From Casuarina equisetifolia (taxonomy: Eukaryota > Streptophyta > Magnoliopsida > Fagales > Casuarinaceae): a stretch of 64,000 bases of DNA. A model generated the notes under the pieces. That model made no database searches, was not told where the DNA came from, and worked only from the letters and a program-made list of their open reading frames with translations. The stretch lies in assembly GCA_028551475.1 (NCBI GenBank), contig CM052360.1, positions 12,698,501 through 12,762,500 of the forward strand, in the 5' to 3' direction. The translations under genes and the position numbers were made by a program. Of the stretch, positions 22,958-33,880 are shown piece by piece. Each line of letters starts with the position of its first letter. Within the stretch, counting starts at the first letter, position 1.

Positions 22958-25900
22958 CATTTTAATCATTCCTTCCAAGTTGATAACATCCCAAGAGACT
23001 TAACAACACTTCACATCAACGAGCCCAAGACGGATGATTGGATAGCTAACACTGGAGCAACTTCACATATAGTTGATTCTACAGGTATCTTATCATCATT
23101 TTCAAAATATAATGGATTAGATACAATCCTTGTTGGGAACGGGCACCGAATTCAATTTCTCATATTAGATCAAGTAAACTTAATCAAGGAAGGTTGAGAT
23201 TAAACTCCGTGTTAGTGGCTCCAGCAATTAAACAAAATTTATTATCTATTTCAAAGTTGGTGGATGATAATCCATGTGTGGTTATTTTTGGTAAGAATTC
23301 CTTTGTTGTTAAGGATCTGACAACTCAGCAGAACCTGTTAAAGGGACATAGAAGAGGAGATCTCTATATGTTACTAAATGAATGAATTTGAGCTTATCTC
23401 ACTCTCCATTAACAAGGTGCTGATGGTAACACATGGCATAAACGTCTTGGACATTCAAATATGTGTATTTTGAAGGATTTGCATAAACTAAGACTAATTG
23501 ATTTAAGGGGAGAAATTCCCAATATTTGTACTGCATGTTATGTGACAAAGAGTCACCGTCTATCTTTTGGTTCGTCAACCTATAAATCACAACTACTTTT
23601 GAACGTATACATAGTGATTTGTGGGGACCTTCACTTGAAAGGTTATGTCAAAATTATTTATATTATGCAATATTTGTTGATGAATGCACTAGATACACTT
23701 GGTTTTATCCATTGAAAAGAAAATCGGATTTCTATCAAGTCTTCATTGATTTTAAAATCATGATAGAACATCAATTTGACGGGAAAATCAAGATTTTACA
23801 TTCAAACAACGAAGGTGAGTATACAAGCAAAGAATTGGAAGAAGAACTACTCTGCCATGGAATCATACATCTAATGTCTTGTCCACATATTCATGAGCAG
23901 AATGGAATAGCGGAACAGAAACACAGGCATATAGTGGAACTCGGAAGATTGATTTTAATTGAAGCATCAGTACTATGTAAGTATTGGGTTGAAGCTTTTC
24001 CAATTACAGTGTATTTGATAAATAGATTACCCACTTCGATTTTGAACAATAAATCTCCTTTTGAATTTCTTTGTAACCGAAGTCCTAAATACGGATCTCT
24101 TCGAGTCTTTGGATCTCAATGTTTTCCAAGTCTGAGATCAACCATAACAGACAAACTATCTTCCAATTTGGTTCCATGTGTTTTCTTGGGTTATAGTACA
24201 CGTCACAAAGGTTATCGTTGCTTACACATATAGACAAGTAAAATATTCATTTCAGGACATGTTGTCTTTAATGAGCAAAAATATCCTTTTGAAGAAATTA
24301 TGTAGAAAGCTATAAACATTGAAGAAGGTCGGACCAAGCAACAACCTTTAGAACAACACCTCACGGAACTTACAAATCCAGAAAGTGCAAGAGAAAATCA
24401 GCAAAACAATTTTCTGGATGTTAATCAAGGACAACATGATACCTTGCACGTCTTAGAAATCCATAGTGAACAGCAACATTATCTCCCAATTTCAAGATCA
24501 ACCGAAGGTATCACGACACCTAGACGAAGGTACAATGAGGAGATAAATCCATCAAGTACACCGGACAATGTACAAGCTCAAAGACCGGTAGATTTTCATG
24601 AAGAAAATCAGGAAAAGCAAGGAACTTCTGACCTCCTCATAAATGATCTGGTACACACCTATCCTTTAAATGATGAATCGAGCAAAGAGCAAACTCACGG
24701 GTTGCTAGATACACTTCAACACTCACTTCCTTATTCACTTCCATCTTTGTCTACAACTCCTAACCATTTTGAGCCTGATAAGAATCTTCCCATTTCTGAA
24801 ACTATTTTGTCTTCTAACTCTTTACATTCAAAGTCAAGACAAACATATCAAGAAACCCCTTTAAGACACCACCACATGACAACTAGAAGCCAAGTAGGAA
24901 TTAGACGTTCGAATCCTCGTTATGCGTTGCATGCAAGAACAATATTCCAGCTACTCCATTAAGTGTACCGAATGCCATTGCTCATGAAGGATGGAAGACT
25001 GCTATGCTCAATGAAATGAAAGCATTGTAGAAAATTGAAACCTAGACTCTTGTTCCATGGGATCCAACCATGAACGTGATAGGAAGCAAGTGGGTTTTCA
25101 AAACCAAACTCACTCCTCAGGGAACATTGGACCACTTGAAGGCATGTTTAGTAGCAAAGGGCTACCATAAAGAAGCTGGAATCGATTTCTTGGAGACTTA
25201 TAGCCTGGTTGTACGACCAAACACTATAAGGTTAGTTATCTCTCTTGCTGTCATTTGAGGTTGGAACATCAAGTAATTGGATATTGAAAATGCTTTCCTA
25301 CATGGATATATATCTGAGCCTGTGTTTATGTCACAACCGGAAGGATTTGTGGGTCCTAGATGTCCAGATTATGTTTACAAGCTTAACAAATCTCTTTATG
25401 GTTTAAAACAATCCCCTAGAGCTTGGTTTGAATGTTTTTCAAGTTTCTTGCTAGAACGATGCTTTCGGTGTTACATCTTTGATCCTTCTTTGTTCCTATA
25501 TCATAGAGGAATGGATGTGCTTTGGGTATTGTTGTATATGGACGATATAATTGTTACAGGAAATTCTACTCGTATAATAGATGATTTTACTGAAAGACTC
25601 GGTAAAAGCTTTCCTGTCAAGGATTTAGGCCGACTGCACTACATAAATGGACTTCAAATTGAACAAAATGAAGCTGGTCTTTTTATGTCTCAACATCAGT
25701 ATACTCTGGACGTGCTAAGGCGAGCAGAAATGATGTATAGCTGACCGCTCTCCACACCAATGGCGGTAAAGGAAGAAAATCTGGCCAACGGAGATCAACT
25801 ATTGCCATAACCGATCATATTTCGCAGTATTCTAGGATCTTTACATTATCTCTCACAAACAAGGCCAGATATCAGTCAAGCCATGCACCGTTTATGTCAG

Positions 25901-26491
25901 CAAATGAGTTTCCCACGCATAAGAGATTTATTTCAACTCAAAAGGATCTTGCATTATCTCCAAGGAACAGCAAACCATGGTCTTCAATTTCATCATCGAA
26001 GTCCTACAACTATTTATAGGTTCAACGATGCTAACTATGTAGGTTGCCATCAATCTAGGAAATCCACCATAGGATTTTTTTATGTTTATGGGAGCTAACT
26101 TAATATCATGGTGTTCACGGAAACAAGATTTTGTTTTACGTTCATCCGCAAAAGCTGAGTACAGAGCACTAGCTGAGGGCACGACTGAAGTGGTTTGGTT
26201 GATGAATCTTGTCCGAGAGCTTAGGGTAAGTCAATTTCATCCAATTCATATGTTCTGTGACAATCTCTTTGCTCTACATATGTCTATTAACCCAATGCAG
26301 CATAACAAAACCAAGCATATAGAAATAAACATACATTTTATTGAGGAAAAGGTAGCTCAAGGAACTATAGTCACTATATACGTTCCTTCAAGTGAACAAT
26401 TGGTAGATATCTTGACTAAAACTTTGCCAAGGGAAAGGTTTGAAGACTTGAAGAACAAGATTGGTGTAACCTTACCAATCTTGCGGGGGAG
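22958..26491 (+). pseudogene. pol of Copia-A: protease, integrase, RT, RNase H
   Basis: In order: protease signature reading ANTGATSH with Asn in place of the catalytic Asp (23048-23050); pre-integrase HKRLGH near 23440; integrase with DLWGPS and YVDECTRYTWFYPL, the second catalytic Asp changed to Asn (HSNNEGEY, near 23805), and Glu in EQNGIAEQKHR; RT with KSLYGLKQSPRAW and the catalytic YMDD at 25535-25546; RNase H with RSSAKAEYRALAEG and FCDN. Stops occur at 23198, 24232, 25030 and 25258, among others. A frameshift near 26080 lies between KSTIGFF and GANLISW. Two catalytic losses plus several stops make it dead, though the RT motif is intact. Confidence 0.88.
26481..26491 (+). other. Polypurine tract of Copia-A
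   Basis: TTGCGGGGGAG directly precedes the 3' LTR, the expected site of plus-strand priming. It also encodes LRGS in the pol frame. Confidence 0.85.
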
Positions 26492-26894
26492 TGTTGGTGT
26501 GGTGAGATCCTTACTTGAAGAAGCAGAAAGAAACAACAAGGAGCTGCATGAGAAAGGGAAGAGAGCCTTGACTGTTATCCTGAGCTCACTGCCTAGTCCA
26601 GCACCAGCCATGCAGAGAACTACGTCGCAGTTGGTAATTAAGGAACCAAGTGAGCAAGCCTACATGTTACATGCACCTCGTAGTACCTATCGGCAAGCTT
26701 ACGTACCCAAAGTCACCCGACAACATGGATTCCAAGCAAGCAGGAGAACATTCAAGCCTTATCATCCTGGAGAGTCATCAGGAAGTTCTATCCCGAGATT
26801 AGGTGCTCCACCGCCCATCCATCCAAGAAATAAGATAAAAAGGGGAGGTGCCAACCTTATCTGGAGGAAGTCAAAAGTGGACGTTATGAGATAG
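26492..26894 (+). other. pol read-through into the 3' LTR of Copia-A
   Basis: The RNase H frame that is open from 26082 passes the purine tract (LRGSVG) and continues for about 133 more codons inside U3, to TAG at 26892-26894. Copia pol usually stops at or just after this motif. At least 12 amino-acid differences separate it from the 5' LTR frame, with one in-frame 3-bp indel and no stop in either copy. Confidence 0.6.
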
Positions 26895-27088
26895 AGGAAG
26901 ATGAAGATAACTTTAGCCGACCTTAACGTTGTAATATGAACTAATATATGCTTATTTTGTATTTGAAGGCCACTGGTTATATAAGACCAGTACGTGCCTA
27001 CGAAAGATCTGTACTATTTTCCTGGGCCATTTTGCTATAATATTACAACCCTTCTTTACAGGTGCTTGAGTATTTTGCAAATTCAAGT
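26492..27088 (+). repeat. 3' LTR of Copia-A
   Basis: Begins TGTTGGTG after the purine tract and ends AATTCAAGT before the CGGCT duplication. It is 3 bp shorter than the 5' LTR because of one small indel at about LTR position 255. The pol reading frame runs into it without a stop until 26894. Confidence 0.9.
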
Positions 27089-27093
27089 CGGCT

Positions 27094-28675
27094 AATGTCC
27101 AAAAAGAAACAAAAAAAAATGCTCGATTCTTAAGGCACTTTGTAAATGGTCTGTAGAAATTAGATACTTAGTTTGTAATTTCTAATTAGTACATGCCTTT
27201 TCATGAGACAAATTTTTGAAAAAAATTAGGTCTTAATCAGAACTGAATATCCTGACAACAAGGCTTAATTGTGTTTCATAGGAATACTTTAGTAGCTAGT
27301 TTGCCTATCACGGCACTCCCTCGAGAAGGGAAGCTTACACAAGAAATTATGACTTTGATTTTGTTCTTTTCTTCCATCGCAAACACTCCATGCATCAAAA
27401 AGTGTCAAGAACCATGTAATAAAAAATTTATATTATTTAAATTTTATTAAAATTTTTTTAATCTTGAGTTAATTTTCAAATATGTTATCAAAATAGAAGT
27501 TTAGAGATAACACTCTTTGCACTCAAAGCTCAAAATCCATAATAGTTTGAGAAGAAACGTATAATTCTATCTTAACATATTGGCTGGGAGTGGACAAACA
27601 AAGAATTGTGTAGCAAAAGTCCTTTGTCAAAATCTTATTTAAAATTTTGTTTCATAAGAAATAAACTTTATGCTTTTTTGAGTAGAATTAAATTTTAAGG
27701 GCTAAAGACAACATTGAGTTAGAAACGTCTAGAGGTCCGGGACTTGTGACTCCCGTCGATACATGTCATCCAAAAACAAGCCCAGTTTCTGTGTGTGTGT
27801 TGACGGGGACCTTTCCCATCGGCACAGCACTCAAAAAGAAAACGGGAGGTACAAAAGAAGCCTACATTTTACTTCTCAAGACCATCCAAGATGTAGCGTA
27901 AAATATTATTATCCTGAACGATTTCTCCCAAAGTAATGGCTTCATAAACAAATTCAGCTGATTCAATTATGGGGCCATGCTAATTACCAGCCTTAGCTTA
28001 CACGGACTAAGAATTGGTACGAGTAACAAGACCTTGATACCCAACAAAATCATTATCATTGGCTTCCATTTATTTTTCTTGGCTTCCGCTTTCCATTTCC
28101 TATAGGTCCATAAAAAAAGCAGATGCGTTAACCAATTGTTTGAGCAATGACAGTGGGTTTGGTAGAATTTCAATATTTAGCGTAGAGATGGGTCCCTGGA
28201 ATGAAGGGTCCTTCATGAAGATTGTGGAGACAAAACAGGGGACATAATCGGCGTTTTTTTCACCATAGTGCGGTTAATGAATCCCTCTCCTCCCTTCATC
28301 AAGCGGTAGCTTGGAGTAGATGGAAACCTGCGTCCATAGAGCCGAAATTCTTAGGTCCAAAATCCTTTGAAACTCCAACTATTAGGTTCAATCTCTGGCA
28401 GCTTAGTGACATCTGGGGCTTTATTACATAGGAAATTCGAACCTCTCATTCCCCCAACAAATCCTCTAAATCCCCTCACCCCCCATCCCCAGAAACAAAA
28501 GAAGAAAAAAGAAGAAGAATCCCTTGAAACAGCAAACAATAGGGATAATCTCCAACCAGAAAATGGGATTCCTTTACCCTGAGTTGTCTTAGGCGAGTGA
28601 TTATAAAGTATGCAACGCTTATCCTTTTCCTTGTTGACACCTCCTATCATCCTAAGCACGGAGTAACAAGCTCAT
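27094..28675. other. Intergenic, no gene seen
   Basis: AT-rich sequence without recognisable domains. GTGTGTGTG near 27792 is a short microsatellite. The stretch 28250-28570 is less AT-rich and has a C-rich tract near 28480; its minus strand is open for about 100 codons but unrecognised. Confidence 0.4.
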
Positions 28676-28804
28676 TTATGCTTCACTCTCCTTAAGTTTG
28701 TATAGTTTCACTCCTAAAAACTCTCTTAGTTTCTCATGTTTTGATCATGAAAGAACCTTGGTAAATACATCAACAACTTGATCTCCAATTATTACATGTT
28801 TTGT
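28676..28804 (-). pseudogene. Copia RNase H terminal fragment
   Basis: Minus strand reads TKHVIIGDQVVDVFTKVLS, a stop, then KHEKLREFLGVKLYKLKES and TAA. This is the C-terminal end of a Ty1/copia pol (DQxVDxFTKxL and LRxxLGV). Only this fragment remains. No LTR was identified next to it. Confidence 0.65.
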
Positions 28805-28811
28805 AACACAA

Positions 28812-29057
28812 TCAGAGATACTGGGAGATCTTGTAAGAGGCGAACCTTTTCTTGCTCTTGAAGTCTTTGGGTTGCAGCTCTGACTCTAGTATTAGGTCTT
28901 TCACTCGGAGCTTCTCTCGGGGGAAACCTAAGATTTCTCCTGGTATGCGGAATGGTGACAAAAGAACAGAGAGAGAGAACACATGCTCGTTAGATGGGAT
29001 CCCACCGACTACTTGCCAAGGCAGAACAGAATTCTCCAGAATTTCCCTTGCTTCCAT
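28812..29057 (-). other. Unrecognised 81-codon minus-strand open frame
   Basis: It starts MEAREILENSVLPWQVVGG and ends RFASYKISQYL. It has more balanced base use than its neighbours and a plausible coding look. It might be a captured host gene fragment or a first exon. No domain is recognised and no partner exon was found. A long T-run lies just beyond its start (29083-29098). Confidence 0.25.
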
Positions 29058-29126
29058 TCCCCCGAAATTATAGCTACATAATCCTTTTTTTTTTTTTTGG
29101 GTCGGTTACTCCCCATACGACAAGCC

Positions 29127-29378
29127 CACCCCTACATTAAAGCCCATAACATTTTTCACACAACCATAAGGCCCAAACACTCCTCATAATTAACAAAAAC
29201 AGCATTTTTTATAATTAACGTTACATATAGTTTTTGCTTCTAACAATTCCATCCCCCTACATTAAGCCCATAAAATTTTTTCACACAACCATAAGGCCCA
29301 GACACTCCTCATAATTAACAAAAACAGCATATTTTATAATTAACATTACATATATAGTTTGCCTTTAACAATTCCACC
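29127..29378. repeat. Tandem duplication, two units of about 125 bp
   Basis: Both units read CCCCTACATTAA, CACAACCATAAGGCCC, CTCCTCATAATTAACAAAA and end in CTTTAACAATTCCA or a close variant. The spacing between matching words is 124-126 bp. Confidence 0.8.
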
Positions 29379-29412
29379 CACACGGCAAGTATACCTAGTT
29401 TAAAAGAGAAAA

Positions 29413-32400
29413 AAATGTAATTATTGTGGAAAGAAAAGACAAAAAGGGAAAATTGCTACAAAATTCACCATCCCCAATGTGAGTATTGTAGGATTCATGA
29501 CCATTAATGCAATGATTGTTGGAAGCCCCAAGGCTTTCCACCTAAACACAAGAATCACAAAGGTGACGCCAATGCAAACTTAGCTACACCAAGCTTTGAT
29601 CATGTGTACATCACAAAGACGGACTATCAATGCTTTATGAAATTTCTTAAGGCTAATTTGCATGAGAAGGCCTAGGCACACATGGTAGGTATACCTAGTT
29701 TTCTTTTAGTTGATGCTAGATTATTAATAATAGTTCCAGTGATTATATAATTACTCATTTTTCATACTTACAATTGCGTGTTTCATGTGCATCCAATCCT
29801 AGTTTTGCAAAACTTTAGAATGGTGATAGTGCTTTAGTGACACACATTGGTCACATAGCTATCTCTAAACATTTGAAATTGTATGTCATTCTCCTATCAT
29901 TCAATTTAATATGTTTTCAATGTCTAAATTTTGCCTTAAAAACAACTATTTATTATTATTTTACTATGAATTTTGTGTTTTCCAAAACATTTCAATGAGT
30001 GAAGTCAAAGGACTTAGTAGAATGAGAAATGAACTTTATTATTTTGTTATACATCATAAGGAAAGTTAGTTGAACAGTTGTCTCCATGTTGCCAAAATTT
30101 CGTAAACTCTTTATCGGCATGTATTTTTTTAAATGTTGAACTTTGACATTGTAAACTTCGGCATATGTCTAAGACAAAATTTAAATTTTTCAATGAATTT
30201 CAATCTTTAGTTCTCTTTGTAATTTGCATTATGATATTTGCCTTGTTGCAAAACAAACTTTCAATTTTTATTGTGTAACACTAATACAAAATAGATTTTT
30301 GATTTAATATGGTCAATGTTTAGCGTTCATATTGGATCCTTATTCATGATTAGCTATTATTTCTTACATTATTGTTGATTTCCCTTGAGAAACCTAGATG
30401 TTCTTTATGAAGGTCAAAAGTGAAACCATTTCCTATTTGGAGAATGTTTTTAACATGACATAAAATCAATTCAATGTGACAGTTAAATGTGTTTGGATTG
30501 ACGATGTATTTGATTTTTTCAATCATACTTCCCATATTTTGTGTTCTTCTAAGGGCATTTTACATGATAGTTCTTGCATTCACATATCCCGACATAATAA
30601 TATAGTTGAGCACAAATATTGCTACATTTTAGATGTTACAATGACATTAAAATTTCAGAGCCATGTGCCTATAAAATTTTAGGGTAAGTGTGTAATCATT
30701 ACCACTTACCTTATCAGAAGAATGCTTTTTTTTTTTTTTTTGGAATGGTAGCACCTTTTTTGAAAAATTATTTGGTAAACCATTGCCTATCCCCAATCTC
30801 AAAGTCTTTAGATATTTTTATTATGCCACCATTATTGGGACCAATGATACATTTTCCCCTCAAGCAATACTTAGCATTTTTATGGGGTATTTGTATAACA
30901 AAAAGGGTTACCACTAGTATGGTGCTGAGAGTCTTTGTTTTTTTTTTTTTTTTTTATGAGTTAGGATGTACGTTTTCATAAGGATGTCTTTCATTTTGCT
31001 TAGATGATATATGGTTCTCATTCTTCATTGTAAGCTCTTTTGTTAACACCCTTAGCTGAAGGTCCTCCAGCCATTTGTTCTTTCACCCATTCCTCTGTAC
31101 TTACTTATGACCCCCATTATGCCAAATATGCCTACCACTTTGCCACCCAATACAACCATTGTCCCATTCCTTACATCATCTCCTCCAATTTTGGATTCCC
31201 TTATTCCTTTAGAGGCACGCTTTCCTATTCCTCCACCACAATCTACTAACCTATATGATGTTTTTTCAGATGATGACCTAGACACCACTCCTTTTGTTCT
31301 TGATGAACCTTTTGCACCTTTTTCTTAGTAGTCCACTTAACCTTTTACTTGGACTAAAAACTACATTCACCCAAACTTTATCAATATGGAGAGCAACCCT
31401 TCTTTCTACCTTAAAAACTCCTTTTGTTCTTGATGAACCTTTTGCACCTCCTTCTTGGCAATCCACTCATTCCACTTGACCTTTTACTTGAACTAAAAAC
31501 TACATTCACTTGAACTTTGCCAATATGGAGAGCAACCCTTTTTTCTACCCTATTTCTACCTACATCTCTTATGGGTACTTACCTACCTCCACCCAACATT
31601 TCATTACTACCATTTCAGCTAACATTGAAGTTATCTATTGTCATGAGGCCATTAAAGACCTTCATTAGAGAAATGCCATGAAAGAGGAGTTATAAACCTT
31701 GGAGATGAATGGCACTTGGGAGGTTGTTAAGTTATCCAAAGGTAAGAAACCCATTAGTTGCAAGTAGGTATATTGGATTAGGCACCATACATATGGGATT
31801 ATTGAGTAGTATAAAGCTTGATTATTTACCAAGGGTTCAGTAAAAAAAAAGGGCATTGATTTTTATGAAACATTTGCCCCTATTGTTAAGCACATTACCA
31901 TGTAAAGTGACCTTTTTTTACGACTTAGAGATGCTAGGTAATTCACTAGCTAGATATCCATAATTTTTTTTTTTGTAAGGTGGTTAATGAAGAAGCTACA
32001 TGTAACTTCCTCTCAGAACTCCAAATGAGGGGGAATTAGGTTTGCAAGCTTTGCAAGTCTCTTTATAGTCTAAAATAGCCCTATGATAATGGTTTGATAA
32101 GTTTATAGAAGCATTTATGGCGACTAGCTTCAAAGGCTCCCTTTATGACCCTTCATTGTTCACTAAAACCTAAGGAACCTCCATAGTCATATTTTTGATT
32201 TATGTGGATGATATATTGATAAAAAGTGATGACACTGAAGGCATTGCCCATTTTAAGACACATCTAAATTGTATATTCCACATGAAGGACTTAAGAGACC
32301 TTCAATTCTACTTAGGGGTTGAGATCCATTTAAGCCAACATAAGTATATTTTGGAATTAATTGATGGCTTGGATCTCATGGGAGCAAAAGTAGTAGACAA

Positions 32401-32910
32401 TCCCATGGATAAATATTTCCTTTACTTTAAACACTAGTTAGTATGATTACAGTACCTTAGTTTCTCGCTATGATGATCCACCACTTAAAGACATCCTAAA
32501 TTATCAACAACTCATTGTTAAACTCATTTATCTTAATGTCACAAGACTTGATTTATATTACTTTGTGCACCATTTGAATCAGTTCGTGCATGTCCTTAAG
32601 AAATCTCATTGGAAAGTAACTATTCATATCGTTCGCTATTTGAAAAGTTTTCTAAATCTAGGTTTATTCACTCTTTCTTTAAAGGGTTTTCCAATGTGAG
32701 TTTATTGTAATTTTGATTATGCTATATGCAAAATGGAAAGGAAGTTAGCCATTGGATTTTCTATTGCTTTCCATAACTTTCGGCTCTCTCAAACAATAAG
32801 AATCAACCTGTTGTCTTCAGATCTTCCACTGAAGTGGAATATAATGCCATGGCCATTACAACTTGCAAAATAATGTGTACAACTACTCTTGGTTTTTCAA
32901 GCACAAAAAT
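29413..32910 (+). mobile_element. Decayed Ty1/copia internal region (Copia-D), same family as Copia-B
   Basis: Reads in order: a worn zinc knuckle (CEYCRIHDH, 29479), the protease/linker region, an integrase remnant (VEHKYCYILDV, 30605), the connector, and RT with MIYVDDILIKSDD (32195) and DLQFYLGVEIHLSQHKY. It ends with RNase H (FRSSTEVEYNAMA, near 32818). Copia-B has the same phrases: CEYCKNYGH, MIYVDDILITGSD, FLGVEV, LSQRKY, DNPMD. No LTRs are visible and stops are many, so it is an old, LTR-less relic. Confidence 0.75.
31288..31557 (+). repeat. Tandem duplication of 130 bp inside Copia-D
   Basis: CTCCTTTTGTTCTTGATGAA recurs 130 bp apart (31288 and 31418). Both units continue through ACTACATTCAC and GAGAGCAACCC. 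It lies in the connector between integrase and RT. Copia-B lacks the duplication. Confidence 0.8.
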
Positions 32911-33149
32911 TTTTTTCATGAGTTGTTTCTCTTAGATTAAAAACGTTGCAACCTTTGGGAAAATACAATTAAAAACTTTAAGGAACCATGTGTCCTTCTG
33001 AGCTGGCAATTGAGGAATGGGCTTTTGAAGTAAATTTGGACTCCTTTTTTTCCCCATTTGTGTGTGTCATCCTTGCGTAGGGACACGTTAGTCTTTCCAT
33101 ATCTTTCCAATTTATATTGGATTGGTCTTTTTAAAGTAGAATGGATTTT

Positions 33150-33880
33150 CCATAATGACATTTGATTTTTTTTCTTCAATAACGAAGAAGAAATAAGTTG
33201 AGAGACGAAAGGGAATTAATTTCATATGGTTTTCTGTCTATTACTTGTGGAATGAACTAGTGAATAATTGAGATCGACTTTGACTTTCCAGACTATGATT
33301 AAGATTTTTAGATGTCACTTTCGTGTGTCAAAATCACCACGTATTCGCAGTGAAGTGGGTTGCGTACAGGGAAAATCGCCGGTGCCACCAAGGACGCATG
33401 GATTAACACTCCCTTTATAAGTAAAATGGCACCTTATATATCCATTGAATTTTAGGTATTAACTGCATATTAATTTTACAAAAGAGTCAATTATGTAAGA
33501 TTGTTCTTTAAATAAATTATTAATTTGCGTGATTATGAGATGTTCAAGATTCTACTCTCCTTATATACAACTATTTATCTATAGACATCTTGTCAATATT
33601 TTCATTCAACAAACAACCCAAATATAGGGATTCTTGAAAATTGAAAGAAAATACATGACACTACCAATGGAATTTGATGTAGGTGCTAGTTTCCAAACAT
33701 TGAATCTCAACAATTCAGTTCATATGCATTATGATTATATAAAAATTAGGAAAATGAGCTACTGCCCTATGCAGTAAATTATAAAAGCATTGGACAAACA
33801 AATATTACTTTACCATTATTATTCATATGTGACTGAAACTATTCATACGTCTCATCTGATTAGATCTGTGATAGAAGAAC
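33150..33880. repeat. Segmental duplicate S1
   Basis: Matches S2 (36286-37030) from near the phrase CCATAATGACATTTGA through 33750 in the same direction, then the last 130 bp (33751-33880) match S2 in reverse complement. It includes a TATA-like TTTATAAG near 33414 and an ATG at 33655 opening MTLPMEFDVGASFQTLNLNN. This could be a promoter plus first exon of an unknown gene. Confidence 0.75.

Larger units (their letters stand above)
21427..27088 (+). mobile_element. Ty1/copia LTR retrotransposon, structurally complete but coding-dead (Copia-A)
   Basis: 5.66 kb with LTRs of 600 and 597 bp, a primer binding site complementary to initiator tRNA-Met directly after the 5' LTR, a purine tract before the 3' LTR, and a perfect 5-bp target duplication CGGCT (21422-21426 and 27089-27093). 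Domains run gag, protease, integrase, RT, RNase H, the copia order. The LTRs differ at about 30 positions (about 5%, counted by eye), so the insertion is moderately young. Several stops and at least one frameshift break gag-pol. Confidence 0.93.
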
